DNA from: Cercospora beticola | Lineage: Eukaryota; Ascomycota; Dothideomycetes; Mycosphaerellales; Mycosphaerellaceae | Length of the DNA: 64,000 nucleotides | Reading direction: 5' to 3' | NCBI RefSeq assembly: GCF_033473495.1 | Contig: NC_088941.1 | Location: 2,914,001-2,978,000 of the forward strand | In this document: in pieces, positions 33,294-43,933 of the stretch | How the letters are laid out: the number at the start of each line of letters is the position of its first letter | Numbering within the stretch: the stretch's first letter is position 1 | Program-made: the position numbers and the translations under genes | The notes under the pieces: generated by a model | Told to the model about the DNA's origin: nothing | What the model saw: the letters and a program-made list of their open reading frames with translations, nothing else | Database searches by the model: none

Positions 33294-33383
33294 GGCTCAA
33301 TGGTCTAGTGGTATGATTCTTGCTTTGGGTAGCTCACTGCTCCGTTCTGCAAGAGGTCCTTGGTTCAATTCCGAGTTGAGCCC
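33294..33383 (+). tRNA. tRNA-Pro(UGG) with 18-nt intron
   Basis: The acceptor arm GGCTCAA pairs perfectly with TTGAGCC and the discriminator is C. The D-arm region TGGTCTAGTGG matches the A box. The anticodon stem CTTGC/GCAAG encloses a loop TTTGGG with anticodon TGG. An 18-nt intron (33330-33347) sits at the canonical position between bases 37 and 38. The T arm is CTTGG-TTCAATT-CCGAG, matching the B box. A Pol III terminator, TTCTTTT, follows at about 33385. No CCA is encoded, as expected in eukaryotes. Confidence 0.93.
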
Positions 33384-34047
33384 GTTCTTTTGCTGCTTTA
33401 ATATACCTCAAGACGTGAAGGAAGTGTTGTTGTGTGAGGGAGGGCGGGAAAATACCATTTTGGTCGAAATTCGGATGTGAAGGGACCTTACTCCGGGTCG
33501 TCCCGGCCAAGTAGGAAGCTCTCACACACTTCAAGCGTATTATTCGTTACGGAAAATGCTAAGGATCATGGAGTACAGTCGAACGTACGCGAACGGTGCG
33601 ATTCTTCGACATTCCTCTTGTTTTGCTTAACCCCCGACTAAGCAACACTTCAGTGGGATTATAGGCAAGTGTGACGTGTATCGCACTTGATTCTAAGCTA
33701 CGAGAGGCTTTTATTCCCCATGGTTTTCTGGCCTGTGATCTGGTCCAGCGATGTTCGACATCGATGTGAAAATGTGCAGTATATTCACTTGATGCCTGAG
33801 GCACCAAGCTCGGCTCTTGCCTCAGTCAAACTTTCTGAACATGTCGCGCCTGCGCACAGCTCTTAGGTAATGTCGAAAGACTCTACTGTCTTCTATATAT
33901 GTGATATTCTGCTTCATATGCGGAAAGGTTCGATTACATGGGCTGAAAATATTTGTGAACGCGCTGCCATAGCTCTTTCCAAGCCGGACCCGCGACTGTC
34001 TTGGGCGTCAATTCTGACTGCGATGTCTATCATAGTAGTCAGCATCA
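33384..34047. other. Intergenic, tRNA to glycosidase 3' end
   Basis: Apart from the T-run terminator just after the tRNA, these 664 bases show no gene, repeat or clear signal. Confidence 0.4.
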
Positions 34048-35415
34048 TCAATCGAAAGGCTGATCAACGGAAGTACCTACCAATCCATGCTCCTCCACGT
34101 ACATCTCCATGCAAAGTCCGTTGCAGACGCAATCCCGCCAAGCCGCGCCGAGCAGAAGGAGTGAGTTTTGACCTTCTGGGCTAATGTCCACAGGCACTTT
34201 TGATTTGTGGTCCAATGGGTTGGCAGCCGGACTCGCAATACCGTCCTCGTCAACGCGTGAAACCACGGCATGTCGCTTCGCGTTCGCCCAATCAAGATAT
34301 TTGCGTTGACCAAAGACTTCCGGGTTCAATATCGCCATGCGATAAGTAGTCGCAGCCAGGAGCGAAGTACCAGAGGTCTCGCCATCATAGTCCTTATCCT
34401 GCAAGTAGTTTCGTAATAGTCCAGATTCGTGATCGTCGCTGGAGATCACAGCGTCAAGGAGCTCTTTGATCCAGGAATCCAACTTTCTCTGATCGTCTGC
34501 AAGAGTGGCATTGTTGTGCGACCATGCACTGATCGTTGCCCTCAGTCTCGTCATACCATATGATGTCCAAGCATTACCGCTACTCCAATAGCCTTCGTCC
34601 GAATCATCTGGTGAGCCGATGATATGCTTCCACAGACCATCATCGCTTCGCAGCACATCTCTATGAAGGCCAATCTGCACCACAGCCTCATGCACAAGGT
34701 CTGTGTCGTTCGTAGCCACTCCATAATATGCCAGAAAAGGCGGAAACATTGCCGGCGCATCTGACCACAGCTCGGCGTTCTCCCAGCGATGGCTGATCGC
34801 CCCGTTGACGTATCGTGGTGCTTGTCTTAGCAGCAGATCTTTCTGCCTTTCAGCAGCTTCTCGATACGCTTTACTGTTCCACGATCTCCGACCAAGCATC
34901 AAAGCTGCCATACCGAGTGCAGCAGGATCAGACACAGCGCCACTCTCTTCATCAAATAGCGATTTGTCATGTGTTCGAATCCTGGGCTGGGCATACAGAG
35001 AGGCTTCATCTAATCGCAGACCAAGAGTAGGAAGCTCGCCTCCAGGAAACGGATCTGAGCCGAACACAGATCTCTCCGGATTGAAGATCTGCATTGTCGC
35101 TTCATGGGCATAGCCGATTTCCCAGCTGTGCGTGGCCTGTTCGTGTGCTTGGGACAAGGCAGCATTGATGCGGAAGCTGTAATCGAATGTCGCAATACAA
35201 TCATCAAAGGTGGAAGTGTCTAGCCCTGACGGTCGCAAGAATCGTACGTAGAGAAGTGCGATGGCGACTGCTGCCACGGCGATATATGCTGGCATCCATT
35301 TTGTTGAAGCCGACCAGGTTCCTGGATCAGCCCATGACTGCGGACGAACATCTTGGACTTCTGGAGCGTGAGATTTGATTGCTTTCTCGGACTTGCTCTT
35401 TGGTTCAGCTGCCAT
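34048..35415 (-). CDS. Membrane-anchored six-hairpin glycosidase (GH105/GH88-like)
   Basis: A single exon encodes 455 residues. A charged N-terminus is followed by one hydrophobic helix (about 42-60), so the protein is a predicted type II membrane protein with its domain outside or in the secretory lumen. Family features are SHRWENAELWSDAPAMFPPFLAYYG, in which Asp219 aligns with the general-acid Asp of unsaturated rhamnogalacturonyl hydrolases, EGYWSSGNAWTSYGMTRL, and GETSGTSLLAATTYRM. GH105 enzymes add water across the unsaturated uronic acid left by pectin lyases. Many fungal members of this clan have no tested substrate, so a cell-wall or glycan target is equally possible. Confidence 0.8.
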   Translation of the reverse strand: MAAEPKSKSEKAIKSHAPEVQDVRPQSWADPGTWSASTKWMPAYIAVAAVAIALLYVRFLRPSGLDTSTFDDCIATFDYSFRINAALSQAHEQATHSWEIGYAHEATMQIFNPERSVFGSDPFPGGELPTLGLRLDEASLYAQPRIRTHDKSLFDEESGAVSDPAALGMAALMLGRRSWNSKAYREAAERQKDLLLRQAPRYVNGAISHRWENAELWSDAPAMFPPFLAYYGVATNDTDLVHEAVVQIGLHRDVLRSDDGLWKHIIGSPDDSDEGYWSSGNAWTSYGMTRLRATISAWSHNNATLADDQRKLDSWIKELLDAVISSDDHESGLLRNYLQDKDYDGETSGTSLLAATTYRMAILNPEVFGQRKYLDWANAKRHAVVSRVDEDGIASPAANPLDHKSKVPVDISPEGQNSLLLLGAAWRDCVCNGLCMEMYVEEHGLVGTSVDQPFD

Positions 35416-35894
35416 GGTGGCAATCGATAATAATTCTTACATTTTCATGTTGATGAAGAAGAGATGGAAGATCTTTCGGGCGTGGTTCCGGGCCGGTGGT
35501 CTCACTTGCAGCCAAGCAAAGCCAAGACCCCGGCCAACTTCCTCGCCCCGGCTCACCTCACCTCGACAACTCCTTCACCTTCACCGTACACTGCATGAGA
35601 GTCGTACCTCCAACTTCCTGATTGCACACAGCACCGCGCCTTCTCGCTGTCTTACGTTGCGCAAGTTGCCTGAAAGCGGTCACAGATCAAGGCCAACTGC
35701 TACACCAGTAAGTTCCCCGCTTGGTGACACGGTGACACAGTCCGCAATGCCAAAGAATTATTGCCTGCTGCTCTCCCACCTGTGCCCATTTCTACTCTTC
35801 AATCTCAGCTCTTAAATCTCGATGCCACGTTCACCTGCCCTGCCACGCGACTTGTTACCGTGCGGTCCTCCATTCACATTTGCCTGCATCGAGG
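35416..35894. other. Intergenic, divergent promoter
   Basis: These 479 bases lie between a minus-strand glycosidase and a plus-strand F-box-like locus. They are C-rich and pyrimidine-rich (about 35520-35600), as in fungal leaders. No further element is supported. Confidence 0.35.
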
Positions 35895-36733
35895 ATGACA
35901 GCTTCGCAGGAGGCAAGCCTACCCGGTATCCCGGCTGAGCTTCGACTTGCCATTTACGATGCAGTCCTCAACACCGATGTCGACTGAAGATCCTTGAAGG
36001 TTGGGATCGAGGCTATGGAAGCCAAGGATCTTGGTCAAGACCAAGGAGAGACGAACAGACCAAGCTTGCAATTCCTTGGTTTAGCTTGCTCCTTACCTGC
36101 AAGTCGATCCACGCTGAGCTCGAAGCATACATGAGCAAGACCATCGATGGCCTCTACATTTGCGACATCGAGCGACGATCTCAAGATTATCTAGGATCTT
36201 TCTTCTGGCGCAGAATAGATTGCAATCCACGAAAGGTCAAGCACATGATCGTCAATTTCCGGACAGAAGGAGGTCGGACCAGTAGCTTCTTTGGCGATGG
36301 TGGCCCTGTGCCAGTTGTCAGCGAGCTCTTTCAATCTCTCAATGTGTTGCTACACTGTGGGCCTCGCATGGACATTGACAAACCGCTGGCGGAGCCAATG
36401 TATATTGACAAGCTGACTATCGTTCCATCTGCCCCCGACTTGGACCCGAGAACGCACCGGATGGATTCTGTAACCAATTTCCATCGCCGACTCAGGACTG
36501 CCGACCAACTTCGCAATTTTGTCGCGATAGTCTGCAACCAAGGAATAGTCTATGGGCTTGTCGACAGGTTTGAGGTCGTAATGGATGAGAAAACCGCTGA
36601 ATCGGGCGCGAACATCTCGGGCATGGAAGTCAAAGATTGTGGCAGATGGGAATCGCCTGAACGTTGGCGTCAATATGGGTTTGAGTGGGGACTTGATCAG
36701 TTCCGGCGATCTTGTGCGCAGCCGGACTCGTAG
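35895..36733 (+). pseudogene. F-box-like fungal protein, frame interrupted near 35985
   Basis: From the ATG at 35895 the protein opens MTASQEASLPGIPAELRLAIYDAVLNTDVD and then meets tga at 35985. IPAELRLAIYDAVL is the F-box-like helix found in many ascomycete proteins. Another frame is open straight through this point and reads RLKILEGWDRGYGSQG..., KLAIPWFSLLLTCKSIHAEL, and on to the stop at 36733, also typical of this family. A single missing base near 35984 would explain it. A weak 80-nt intron (gtcgac at 35979 to acag at 36058) would also restore frame, but it has no good branch site. It may therefore be a recent pseudogene, a sequencing error or a poor intron. Confidence 0.55.
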
Positions 36734-37547
36734 AGGCAGAAAGAATCCCGCATCCGGCGTCTGCTGCAGCATCTGATCTGTCAGAAGGAGGAGTCGCGGC
36801 CTCATGAGCTGCCCGCTTTGCAGGCAGTCCACTCGGACGATATGGATCTAACACGCTCTTTCAAGAAGGTGAACCGCACGAGGAAGCGAATTGGGGACTT
36901 GCCCATTGCCACTTTGAGAGACGCCAGCTCCAGACTAGTGCGTCAGGACTACCCGTTTTGAGGTTATGCTGCACGTGCGATGGCCGAATAGCCTTTCCAG
37001 CACAGAAAGCCAAGCCCTCTCTCGCAGCCCAATGGAAGACAATTTTCAAACTAGTCTAGTCTGGCAGTATTCATAAGCTCAGGAGGTCGATGACCCCAGG
37101 AACTTGAGGATCTTGATGGCTGGTCGGCAATTGTCAGAGCGTGGAACTCATGTTGTCTAGCATGTGCTCGCTGCATAGGCCCTCACTTGCCACCTGTCCA
37201 CGAACTGCGTCAGTCGGAGCATACGTCACTCGTTCACTTCGGCGTGTGGCTCATGTCCGCCGATTGTGGAAGTCGCTAGGCACCTCTTGCAGCTTTGTCT
37301 CTCCAGTCAGCAGTCAGCGCACCTTTTGGGCTTCGACCGCATTCTCTCGACTCCAAGGCACTAACGTGAAACATTCCTCGCCTTCCCGTCCTCGCTTTCC
37401 CACCTCGTGTGTCTACGAAGCGACTCACATCATCACGACGACACTCGATACCGAGGCTTGCGAGTCACCAGCCACTGCGACAATCAGCAACATTGCACTT
37501 TCGAGTCGCTCTTTCATCGACGCCCCGCATTCTACAAGCTCGATACG
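36734..37547. other. Intergenic, promoter of first forkhead/F-box-like gene
   Basis: No gene is supported in 814 bases. The last 150 bases are open in frame with the downstream gene but contain no conserved sequence and read as leader. Confidence 0.35.
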
Positions 37548-38783
37548 ATGGCCGTTGACGGGCGCACTGTTCCTGGTGCTACGGCAAGCGCACTCGGCTC
37601 CGCCCCAGACTCAACACCCACATCGCAACCACGCTTGACGCGTCTGCTGTATCAACCCACTCCTCCTCTCCGTCCCTTGAAAGAAGAGGTACTGGCACTG
37701 ATCGAGCCCTGGCGGGAGAGCTCGGAGCGACCGCCTTTTACTGCTGGGGAACTGGTCGTCATCATGCTGGTTCTCAACAACGAGAGAGGCCAAGGTCTCA
37801 GTGAAATGCACCTCTTTGTTCTCGAAACATACAAGTACTACCTCCGCCAATCGGTACGCGCATACAATAATCAGATCGCGGCTGAGGCAGACCACTTCGA
37901 AGACAGGCTCCAGCACGTCGTCCCGGGGTTTTTCGAGGCCGTAAAGCACTTCGATCATCCATGCTGTATCGGCGACCTTCAGGACTATACCCTGCAAGGC
38001 CACGTCGAGTTTTGCAGTACGGACTTCGAAGTCCGTCCCTCTGCTGCCCGTCTTTACCTGCGTGACAGACTCGAGCTGCAGCCAAGACAAGGTACCTTCG
38101 ACTTCATGGGTCTCGCCCCAGAGCTTCGCGAGAAGATCTATAAGATGCTCATGGTATACCCTGAGCCTGGGTTGACGGTAGACGAGAAGGATCGAGCGCG
38201 AAACCTCACGGAAACTCGAGTGGGTGTATACTCTACGAGTGACGAGAACTTTGCGGACTACGAGAAGTGGGATGTTCGAGGGAACTACATTGAAGTCGAA
38301 AGTCTGGCGAAAACTCTAGCGATCTTATGCATCTCGAAGCAGATCCGAAACGAGGCTCTTCCCGTATTTTATGGCCGCAACGCCTTCCAGATTGGCTCAC
38401 TCGATCTGCTGCTTAGCAAACTTCAGATGTTGTCGTGCGACACTTTGCAGCAGATCAAGAGCCTTCGCATCGTTATGGAGCATCGTGATCTGTGCCTGGA
38501 GAGGTACCCATTGCAAGGTCTCGAGCTTTTGCTCTGCGAGCTGTCTCTGAAGAAGCTTGTGTTGATGGTGCCACGCAATACCGAGTTCTGGACATATTGC
38601 GGCGACATTGGCCACGAGTACGGCTCTGCCGCATCTCGTCGACCAATGGAAATGTACAAGCTCCGTTACATCAAGGCGCTGGATGGCATCATCTCCCTTG
38701 CGCGGCGCACGAAAAACCCCGAAGTCGTAGGCGATGGGTTTCTGGTGCCGTGGCTACGTGAGAGAATAGGGAGAGGCGCGTAG
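37548..38783 (+). CDS. Forkhead-like winged helix plus F-box-like protein, copy 1
   Basis: A single exon encodes 411 residues from the ATG in gatacgATGgcc. The N-terminal part has the shape of a diverged forkhead domain: RPPFTAGELVVIMLVLNN, then GLSEMHLFVLETYKYYL, comparable to the K-P-P-Y-S-Y...L-S-E-I-Y...F-P-Y-Y frame of forkheads. The C-terminal half begins GTFDFMGLAPELREKIYKML, an F-box-like helix, followed by SLAKTLAILCISKQIRNEALPVFYGRNAF, the usual companion block in ascomycete F-box-like proteins. The forkhead comparison is my inference from spacing and is not certain. The next gene is a clear paralogue. Confidence 0.75.
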   Translation: MAVDGRTVPGATASALGSAPDSTPTSQPRLTRLLYQPTPPLRPLKEEVLALIEPWRESSERPPFTAGELVVIMLVLNNERGQGLSEMHLFVLETYKYYLRQSVRAYNNQIAAEADHFEDRLQHVVPGFFEAVKHFDHPCCIGDLQDYTLQGHVEFCSTDFEVRPSAARLYLRDRLELQPRQGTFDFMGLAPELREKIYKMLMVYPEPGLTVDEKDRARNLTETRVGVYSTSDENFADYEKWDVRGNYIEVESLAKTLAILCISKQIRNEALPVFYGRNAFQIGSLDLLLSKLQMLSCDTLQQIKSLRIVMEHRDLCLERYPLQGLELLLCELSLKKLVLMVPRNTEFWTYCGDIGHEYGSAASRRPMEMYKLRYIKALDGIISLARRTKNPEVVGDGFLVPWLRERIGRGA

Positions 38784-39531
38784 AGTGGCGAAGAAGCATC
38801 GGACGGCCAAAGTTGGTACTTGGTCCAATCTGAACGTGGCAGAGGAAGGCAGCAAGACATGCTTCGAATGCAAATCATCGCCTCAGTGGCCGCGGCGGAC
38901 AGCCGTCTCGAAGCGTGAGTCATGGAAGGCTGTCGAAATACAGTGGACGTCTCAAGGAATGCCCACGCTATGCAGTCCAAACATCCGCGGCAGTGCACGT
39001 TGCGACCAGGCGGTCTATCTGCGAGGACAAACCTCCGCTACATCCAGTTTGAGAGATGCAGAGACGATTCGAAATGCTTCCGCAGTGCATTTCGTGGGCT
39101 CGAGGTCGAAATCCACCATGCGCATATGTCGCTCAGGTTTTGCCTCAGGTCAAGTCTGATCGATTTTTTTTTATTTTGCGTATGCATGTGAAGTGGAGAA
39201 TGTTGTTGCTGTTTGCTGTCTGCTGCCTGAGGCGTTTGAGGTCTCGTAATTTCGGTCATTCTGACACAACTCTTTTCACCTTCACCACTCATCTTGCGCC
39301 TGTACACCAATTCCTGCACGAGGTGCTGCAGCGCTCGAACGGACTTTCACTCAACTTACCCCTTGTCGCGAACACTCGCGCACATTCATTGCCCAAGGCG
39401 CCAAGGTGCTCTTCAAGCCGACGATACGATTTTCGCCACCACCAGACTCCTGACACGCTCACGACAACTCCTTCAAACGCTATCCGCTGCATCTACGACG
39501 CCCCTGAGCTCAGAACTCGACGCTGCTGGCA
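38784..39531. other. Intergenic between the two paralogues
   Basis: These 748 bases have no supported gene. There is a run of T at about 39163-39177 (terminator-like or UTR), and a C-rich leader before the ATG at 39532. Confidence 0.35.
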
Positions 39532-40755
39532 ATGTCGGCCGAAGTACTAGATACCGGTACAGCCACCACCGATCTCTCTGAAAGACTGGAGTATGTGCCC
39601 ACGCCGGAGCCGACACCACTGCGCGATGAAGTCGCCGCGTTGATCGAGCCATGGCGCAATGCCGATACGAAGCCACCGTTCACAACGGGCGAACTCATCG
39701 TGATTGTCTTCGTGATCATGGGGAAGGAGCAGATGTCTGAAACCGAGATACACTCCAACATTCTTCGAAGGTTCTCTTATTATTGCAATCTGGCAATTGA
39801 CTCCTTGACGTACATAGTCGAAAAGACGTGTGACGACGGACTGGACGAAGGATTTGACTCGCCCATCGATGACTTCTACGATGCGCTGCGCGATTCTGAG
39901 CTGCCAGTACGTCGCAAATACATCGACTCGTTTCACTCAGGTTATGAGGACGCCTCAACGTTGGTGAAGATCTTCTTGCCAGCCGCCCGCATATATTTGC
40001 GACATCAATTGGAGCCTGAGCGCCTGGGAACCTTTGACTTCATGGGATTGCCCGCAGAGTTGCGCGAGAAGGTCTACAAGATGCTGCTTATCTATCCGAA
40101 GCGCGGGCTATGTATTTCATCGTCATTCCCGGATGGATTTGTAGGTCTCGTGCTCACACCGAGACAGCGAGATTCGCCTCTTGCAGTGTGGGAAGCTTTC
40201 GAGAAACGCAAATACGAGCTGGTATGCCTACCGAAGATGCGCGAGGTCCTCTCTATTCTGCGGGTGTCCAAGCAGATCTGCTCTGAAACGCTGCCAATTT
40301 TCTACCGCAACAACCTCTTCCACTTTCCCTCTCTAGAAGAGCTTCAGAAAGCACTGGGTATTGTGGGGCGGGAAGTAAGACAAATGATCGATCACATGCA
40401 GATCGACCTTCACTGCCTCTGTGAACTTGATCCATCATTTAGGAAAGCCCATGGTTTTGTTATCTTGTTTCCCGATCTAGCTCCGAAGACGCTGGTGCTG
40501 CAGCGGCCAGCCACTGTCTTTCCTCAGATGTGTCTATACGAGGATCCCGCTTCTGTCGAACGGCGGACCTCATTCGAGATGAATCCAAGTCTCATGGAGT
40601 TCGTTGCTCTTGCGCAGCGAGCTAAGAAGCTCGAGGTCAGAGGAAATGTTAGATTGAAGACTTGGCTGGAGAAGAAGTTGACCGAATCGGGAAACGTGGT
40701 CACAAATGACACAGGCAAGATGGACTCGTCCAAGCAGGCTATTTGCGAGCCTTAA
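39532..40755 (+). CDS. Forkhead-like winged helix plus F-box-like protein, copy 2
   Basis: A single exon encodes 407 residues. It is collinear with the preceding gene: PLRDEVAALIEPWR and KPPFTTGELIVIVFVI in the winged-helix-like part, and LGTFDFMGLPAELREKVYKMLLIYP and ILRVSKQICSETLPIFYRNNLF in the F-box-like part. The middle segment is strongly diverged. Tandem duplication followed by divergence is the likely history. Function is unknown; an F-box-like helix could recruit Skp1, and a winged helix could bind DNA or protein. Confidence 0.75.
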   Translation: MSAEVLDTGTATTDLSERLEYVPTPEPTPLRDEVAALIEPWRNADTKPPFTTGELIVIVFVIMGKEQMSETEIHSNILRRFSYYCNLAIDSLTYIVEKTCDDGLDEGFDSPIDDFYDALRDSELPVRRKYIDSFHSGYEDASTLVKIFLPAARIYLRHQLEPERLGTFDFMGLPAELREKVYKMLLIYPKRGLCISSSFPDGFVGLVLTPRQRDSPLAVWEAFEKRKYELVCLPKMREVLSILRVSKQICSETLPIFYRNNLFHFPSLEELQKALGIVGREVRQMIDHMQIDLHCLCELDPSFRKAHGFVILFPDLAPKTLVLQRPATVFPQMCLYEDPASVERRTSFEMNPSLMEFVALAQRAKKLEVRGNVRLKTWLEKKLTESGNVVTNDTGKMDSSKQAICEP

Positions 40756-41180
40756 AATGATCTGTCTTAGGCAAAATGCCGCTCGAAGCTAAGATCATTC
40801 GGGAGATTGGTGCTGGGTGCATAGGAGCCGCTACCCGACAGACATGACCTGGTAATCGGCGTGTTTACTTGACAAATGGCGCACGACGGCCTCTACATAC
40901 CTGACCGCGGCCCCAAGGACTCTCAGGGCAGAAGTCACTCGAAATTGCATGGGACGGCCTACAAAGTCCCTGCGCAGGTCATGCCAGGGTCGAGCGATGC
41001 ATACAGCCGCATGAACGAGCTTTGCAAGTCTCTAGGGACCATAGATCACAGCGCACATCTGCATCGTTGCATCCAAGACGATAGACGATGATCGTTGTAG
41101 AATAGACGAATAAAAGCCCTTACTTTCACTCTCACTCTTCCGCACCTGGCTTTCCTTGCCACGTGTCCTGCGATTTGCAC
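40756..41180. other. Convergent intergenic region
   Basis: These 425 bases lie between convergent genes. A 71-codon ATG frame (40876-41091) is present but has no recognisable features, and I do not call it. Confidence 0.4.
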
Positions 41181-43272
41181 TCAGGCTTGACCGCCTCCAA
41201 CCAACGCCAAACACAACACAACCCACTCTGTCTTTCCTTGAACATCTTTTAAAGGCGTCCAATGCGTCATGAATTTCTCATCACCTCGATATACCACTGA
41301 TCGTTTCGTCTGCAAGTGTAACGCTACCGAGATAGGATTCCCCTTCTTCAACGAACTCCGAACTTTCGACGTCCAGTCAGTCTTCTCGCGCTTTTTCATA
41401 TTGTCTTTGAGGAAGTTGAAGACGTGTCGTGAAGTGTATTGGTTTGGTCGTGGGGCTCGATCGGCGGTCATGGCGTTGCTGTTGGAGGGTAGGAGGACGG
41501 AGGAGATTCCTGCGGAAGAGAATTGGATCGTCATGCTTGGGTAGCCGATGACGAGGTACTGCTCGGCCATGAATTAGCATCCAATACTGTCAAAATGACT
41601 TTGATACTCCACTGCGTAATGGGCTTACCTTCGAGTATGCATTGTAGAAGTTCTCAATTCGATCTGTCAACGCTATGTCCTGATTCCGCGCGACCAAGCT
41701 CCTTTCAAGTCCTGGTTCGGGAGCAACTTCAGCTTTCTCTCGATAGCGTAGCGATTTGAGGTGCTCGACCCTTCGTGCGAGTTCTGAGGCCGGACTCTCG
41801 TTTTTGGTACGTTCACTCGTTTGCTCTCGTTCCTGCTCGGACTGGTGATCCGGCGAGATTGCTAGGATTTTCATGATGCCCGCTTTATCTTGTATCGTGC
41901 TCGAGCAGTTGACTTGGCCGCCGATGTAGAATGCCACCTGTCCACGGGAATCTAGTAGAGGGGCTGCATGTGCTGTTAGAGTTGAGTGTGCTTTGTACGC
42001 AATGAGACGATGCATACCTGTGTAGAGTAGGTTCCAGAAGGGCTCGCCATTTTTCCGATAGTTGAGCAGGAACTCGACTGATTCCTTTTGAGTGCGGATG
42101 CAATGACGGATCCGATCTACTGATGATGCATCTGTGTCTCTTCCTTGTAGGAACCTACAATTTCGAGGAATGATGTCTTTGCGTTGATACCCGGTCACTG
42201 CAACGAATCCATCCGAGGCATACACAATGGGATTATCGACTTGACTAGACCCATACTTAGTGCGTGGTTTCCAATTGAGTCCGTCATGATGCTCACCTTG
42301 GTTTTGTTAGGCAGAAACAGTCACCTAGTCCCTGGAACCTGTGACGATCACCGCTCAATGCTTCCGATGCTCCCAGCGTCATTTGCAAACGGACAAAGTG
42401 TGGATAAGATTGCGTGTAAATGGTTTCTTGCACCGTGTTCTCCGCTTCATTGAACATATTCTTCATACCTGGCTGAGTCTCTCGCAGTACGGTCCCGACG
42501 TTGGTACGCAATTCGTTGTTCATCTGAGGTGGGAGAACGACACGTGCGGGAGGCGTGGTGTTGAGATATCGTTCATCAATGCTGGCGATGGCCGAGTATG
42601 ATTCCTCCATGATCTTGCGATGTTGTTGAACCTGCGCACCCCATCAGCATTGACCAAGACACGATTGCCAGCCTGCCCTACCTGGTCCAGGAATGACATG
42701 TGCTTGGAACCTATCAGAACTTTTGTGAACTCGCGCAAACGATATTTTGCTGGTGGGTTATCCAATGCATCCAGAAATGTCTCCCTGCTCAAGATGTCTT
42801 GCATCATCCTCGGGCTGGCCCCAGGTTCTAGCGTCTTTCGTAATGCAGAATAGGCACTATAGGCCTGGGACGACCCATCGGGAAGAGGTGGTAAAGACAC
42901 GACACTCCCATTTGTCGGGTCTTGTGAGCGTGCAGAGGAGGGCTCAGATGAATCTCCGCTGGGGGTCGCTGACGCACGCGCGCTGTCCACTCGAATCGCA
43001 CTCTCCGTGGGAGATACACGCTTCGTCTGCTCGTCAGTTGCTTTGTCGTTGGCTTGCAGCTCAAACGGGCCATGAGACTGGTGCTGATGTCCATCCGAAT
43101 TGGCCCTCGCTTTTGAGTAGAGCTCTCTACCATACCAGCCACTTTCGCGCTGCTCATCTGTTGACCGCGGTTTGACTACTGTCAGGGGATCTGGAAAGTC
43201 AAAGTTGAACCCAGTTGATTGCATGTTATTCTCGGACACGACTGCCCTCGCCGTCGGCCATGGTTGTGTCAT
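41181..43272 (-). CDS. RGS-LOV photoreceptor (BcLOV4-like)
   Basis: Five exons were modelled (minus strand): 43272-42682, 42631-42297, 42244-42018, 41963-41629 and 41558-41181. Introns are 50, 52, 54 and 70 nt, all GT-AG and in phase, giving 621 residues. After a Ser-rich disordered N-terminus, an RGS-type helical region (about 140-295) includes LREFTKVLIGSKHMSFLDQ and NEAENTVQETIYTQSYPHF. The LOV domain follows: NPIVYASDGFVAVTGY, then PRNCRFLQG with the flavin-adduct Cys338, NYRKNGEPFWNLLY and GQVAFYIGGQVNCS. A C-terminal domain ends in RGDEKFMTHWTPLKD. RGS-LOV proteins sense blue light through a flavin. The Botrytis member binds membrane lipids on illumination. All key residues for photochemistry are present. 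Confidence 0.9.
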
Positions 43273-43933
43273 AATTGTTAGTGATGGGATACAGGATGAA
43301 TCTCAGCGTGACGGTAGATTAGCCGATTTTGCGAGACGGAAAGATCAGAGCGCAGAAGTATGCTGTCCATGCCGTGATATTGACCGATGGCATTGTCAAC
43401 GCTATGTAGCCTGCAGTCTCCTTGCATGATCATGTCGTAGGCCAACGATAACAATTTGTGATCGTGACCGAATGCCCAATATAAAGTGCGCGTCGAGTGT
43501 TACAGATCATTCCTACCGATTGGATGTCGGATTTTTAGGCGAGTATCGGCAAGCTGCTGGCTCCCCTCAACCAAAGCCCGAAGATTGCCACACGGCAGAC
43601 GGGACACGAATCTCGTCATCGAACGATGAAAATGAGCCAATGAGGCTTTGTACTGCACGATCTAGATCTTTCACATGTGGTACCCACGTGTGGAAGTGGC
43701 AAGTCTTGCTCCTGACCAGGATCCTGGGGCGTGCTCGGAGCAAACTCCTGGCTCGGGGCCCCGATTACGTGCAGAGAAGTAGGTGAATGCAGCATTCGCC
43801 TGTAGAATCCCAGCGTTGTCGATCCTCCATGTGCAAGCCTTTTTGCTCGACTGAAAATACACGAGTCCATGGTCTTGCAGTCGAAGAAGGTCTTCGATTC
43901 TCGCCCGACATTTGAGGCAAATCAGACGCCAAG
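43273..43933. other. Intergenic upstream of RGS-LOV gene
   Basis: These 661 bases contain the photoreceptor promoter and the 3' flank of the next minus-strand gene. No light-response element is claimed, and nothing else is recognisable. Confidence 0.35.

Noticed and set aside
40876..41091. 71-codon ATG frame after the second paralogue
   Set aside because: There is no family resemblance, signal peptide or supporting context. It could be a real micro-protein, but the sequence alone does not support it.
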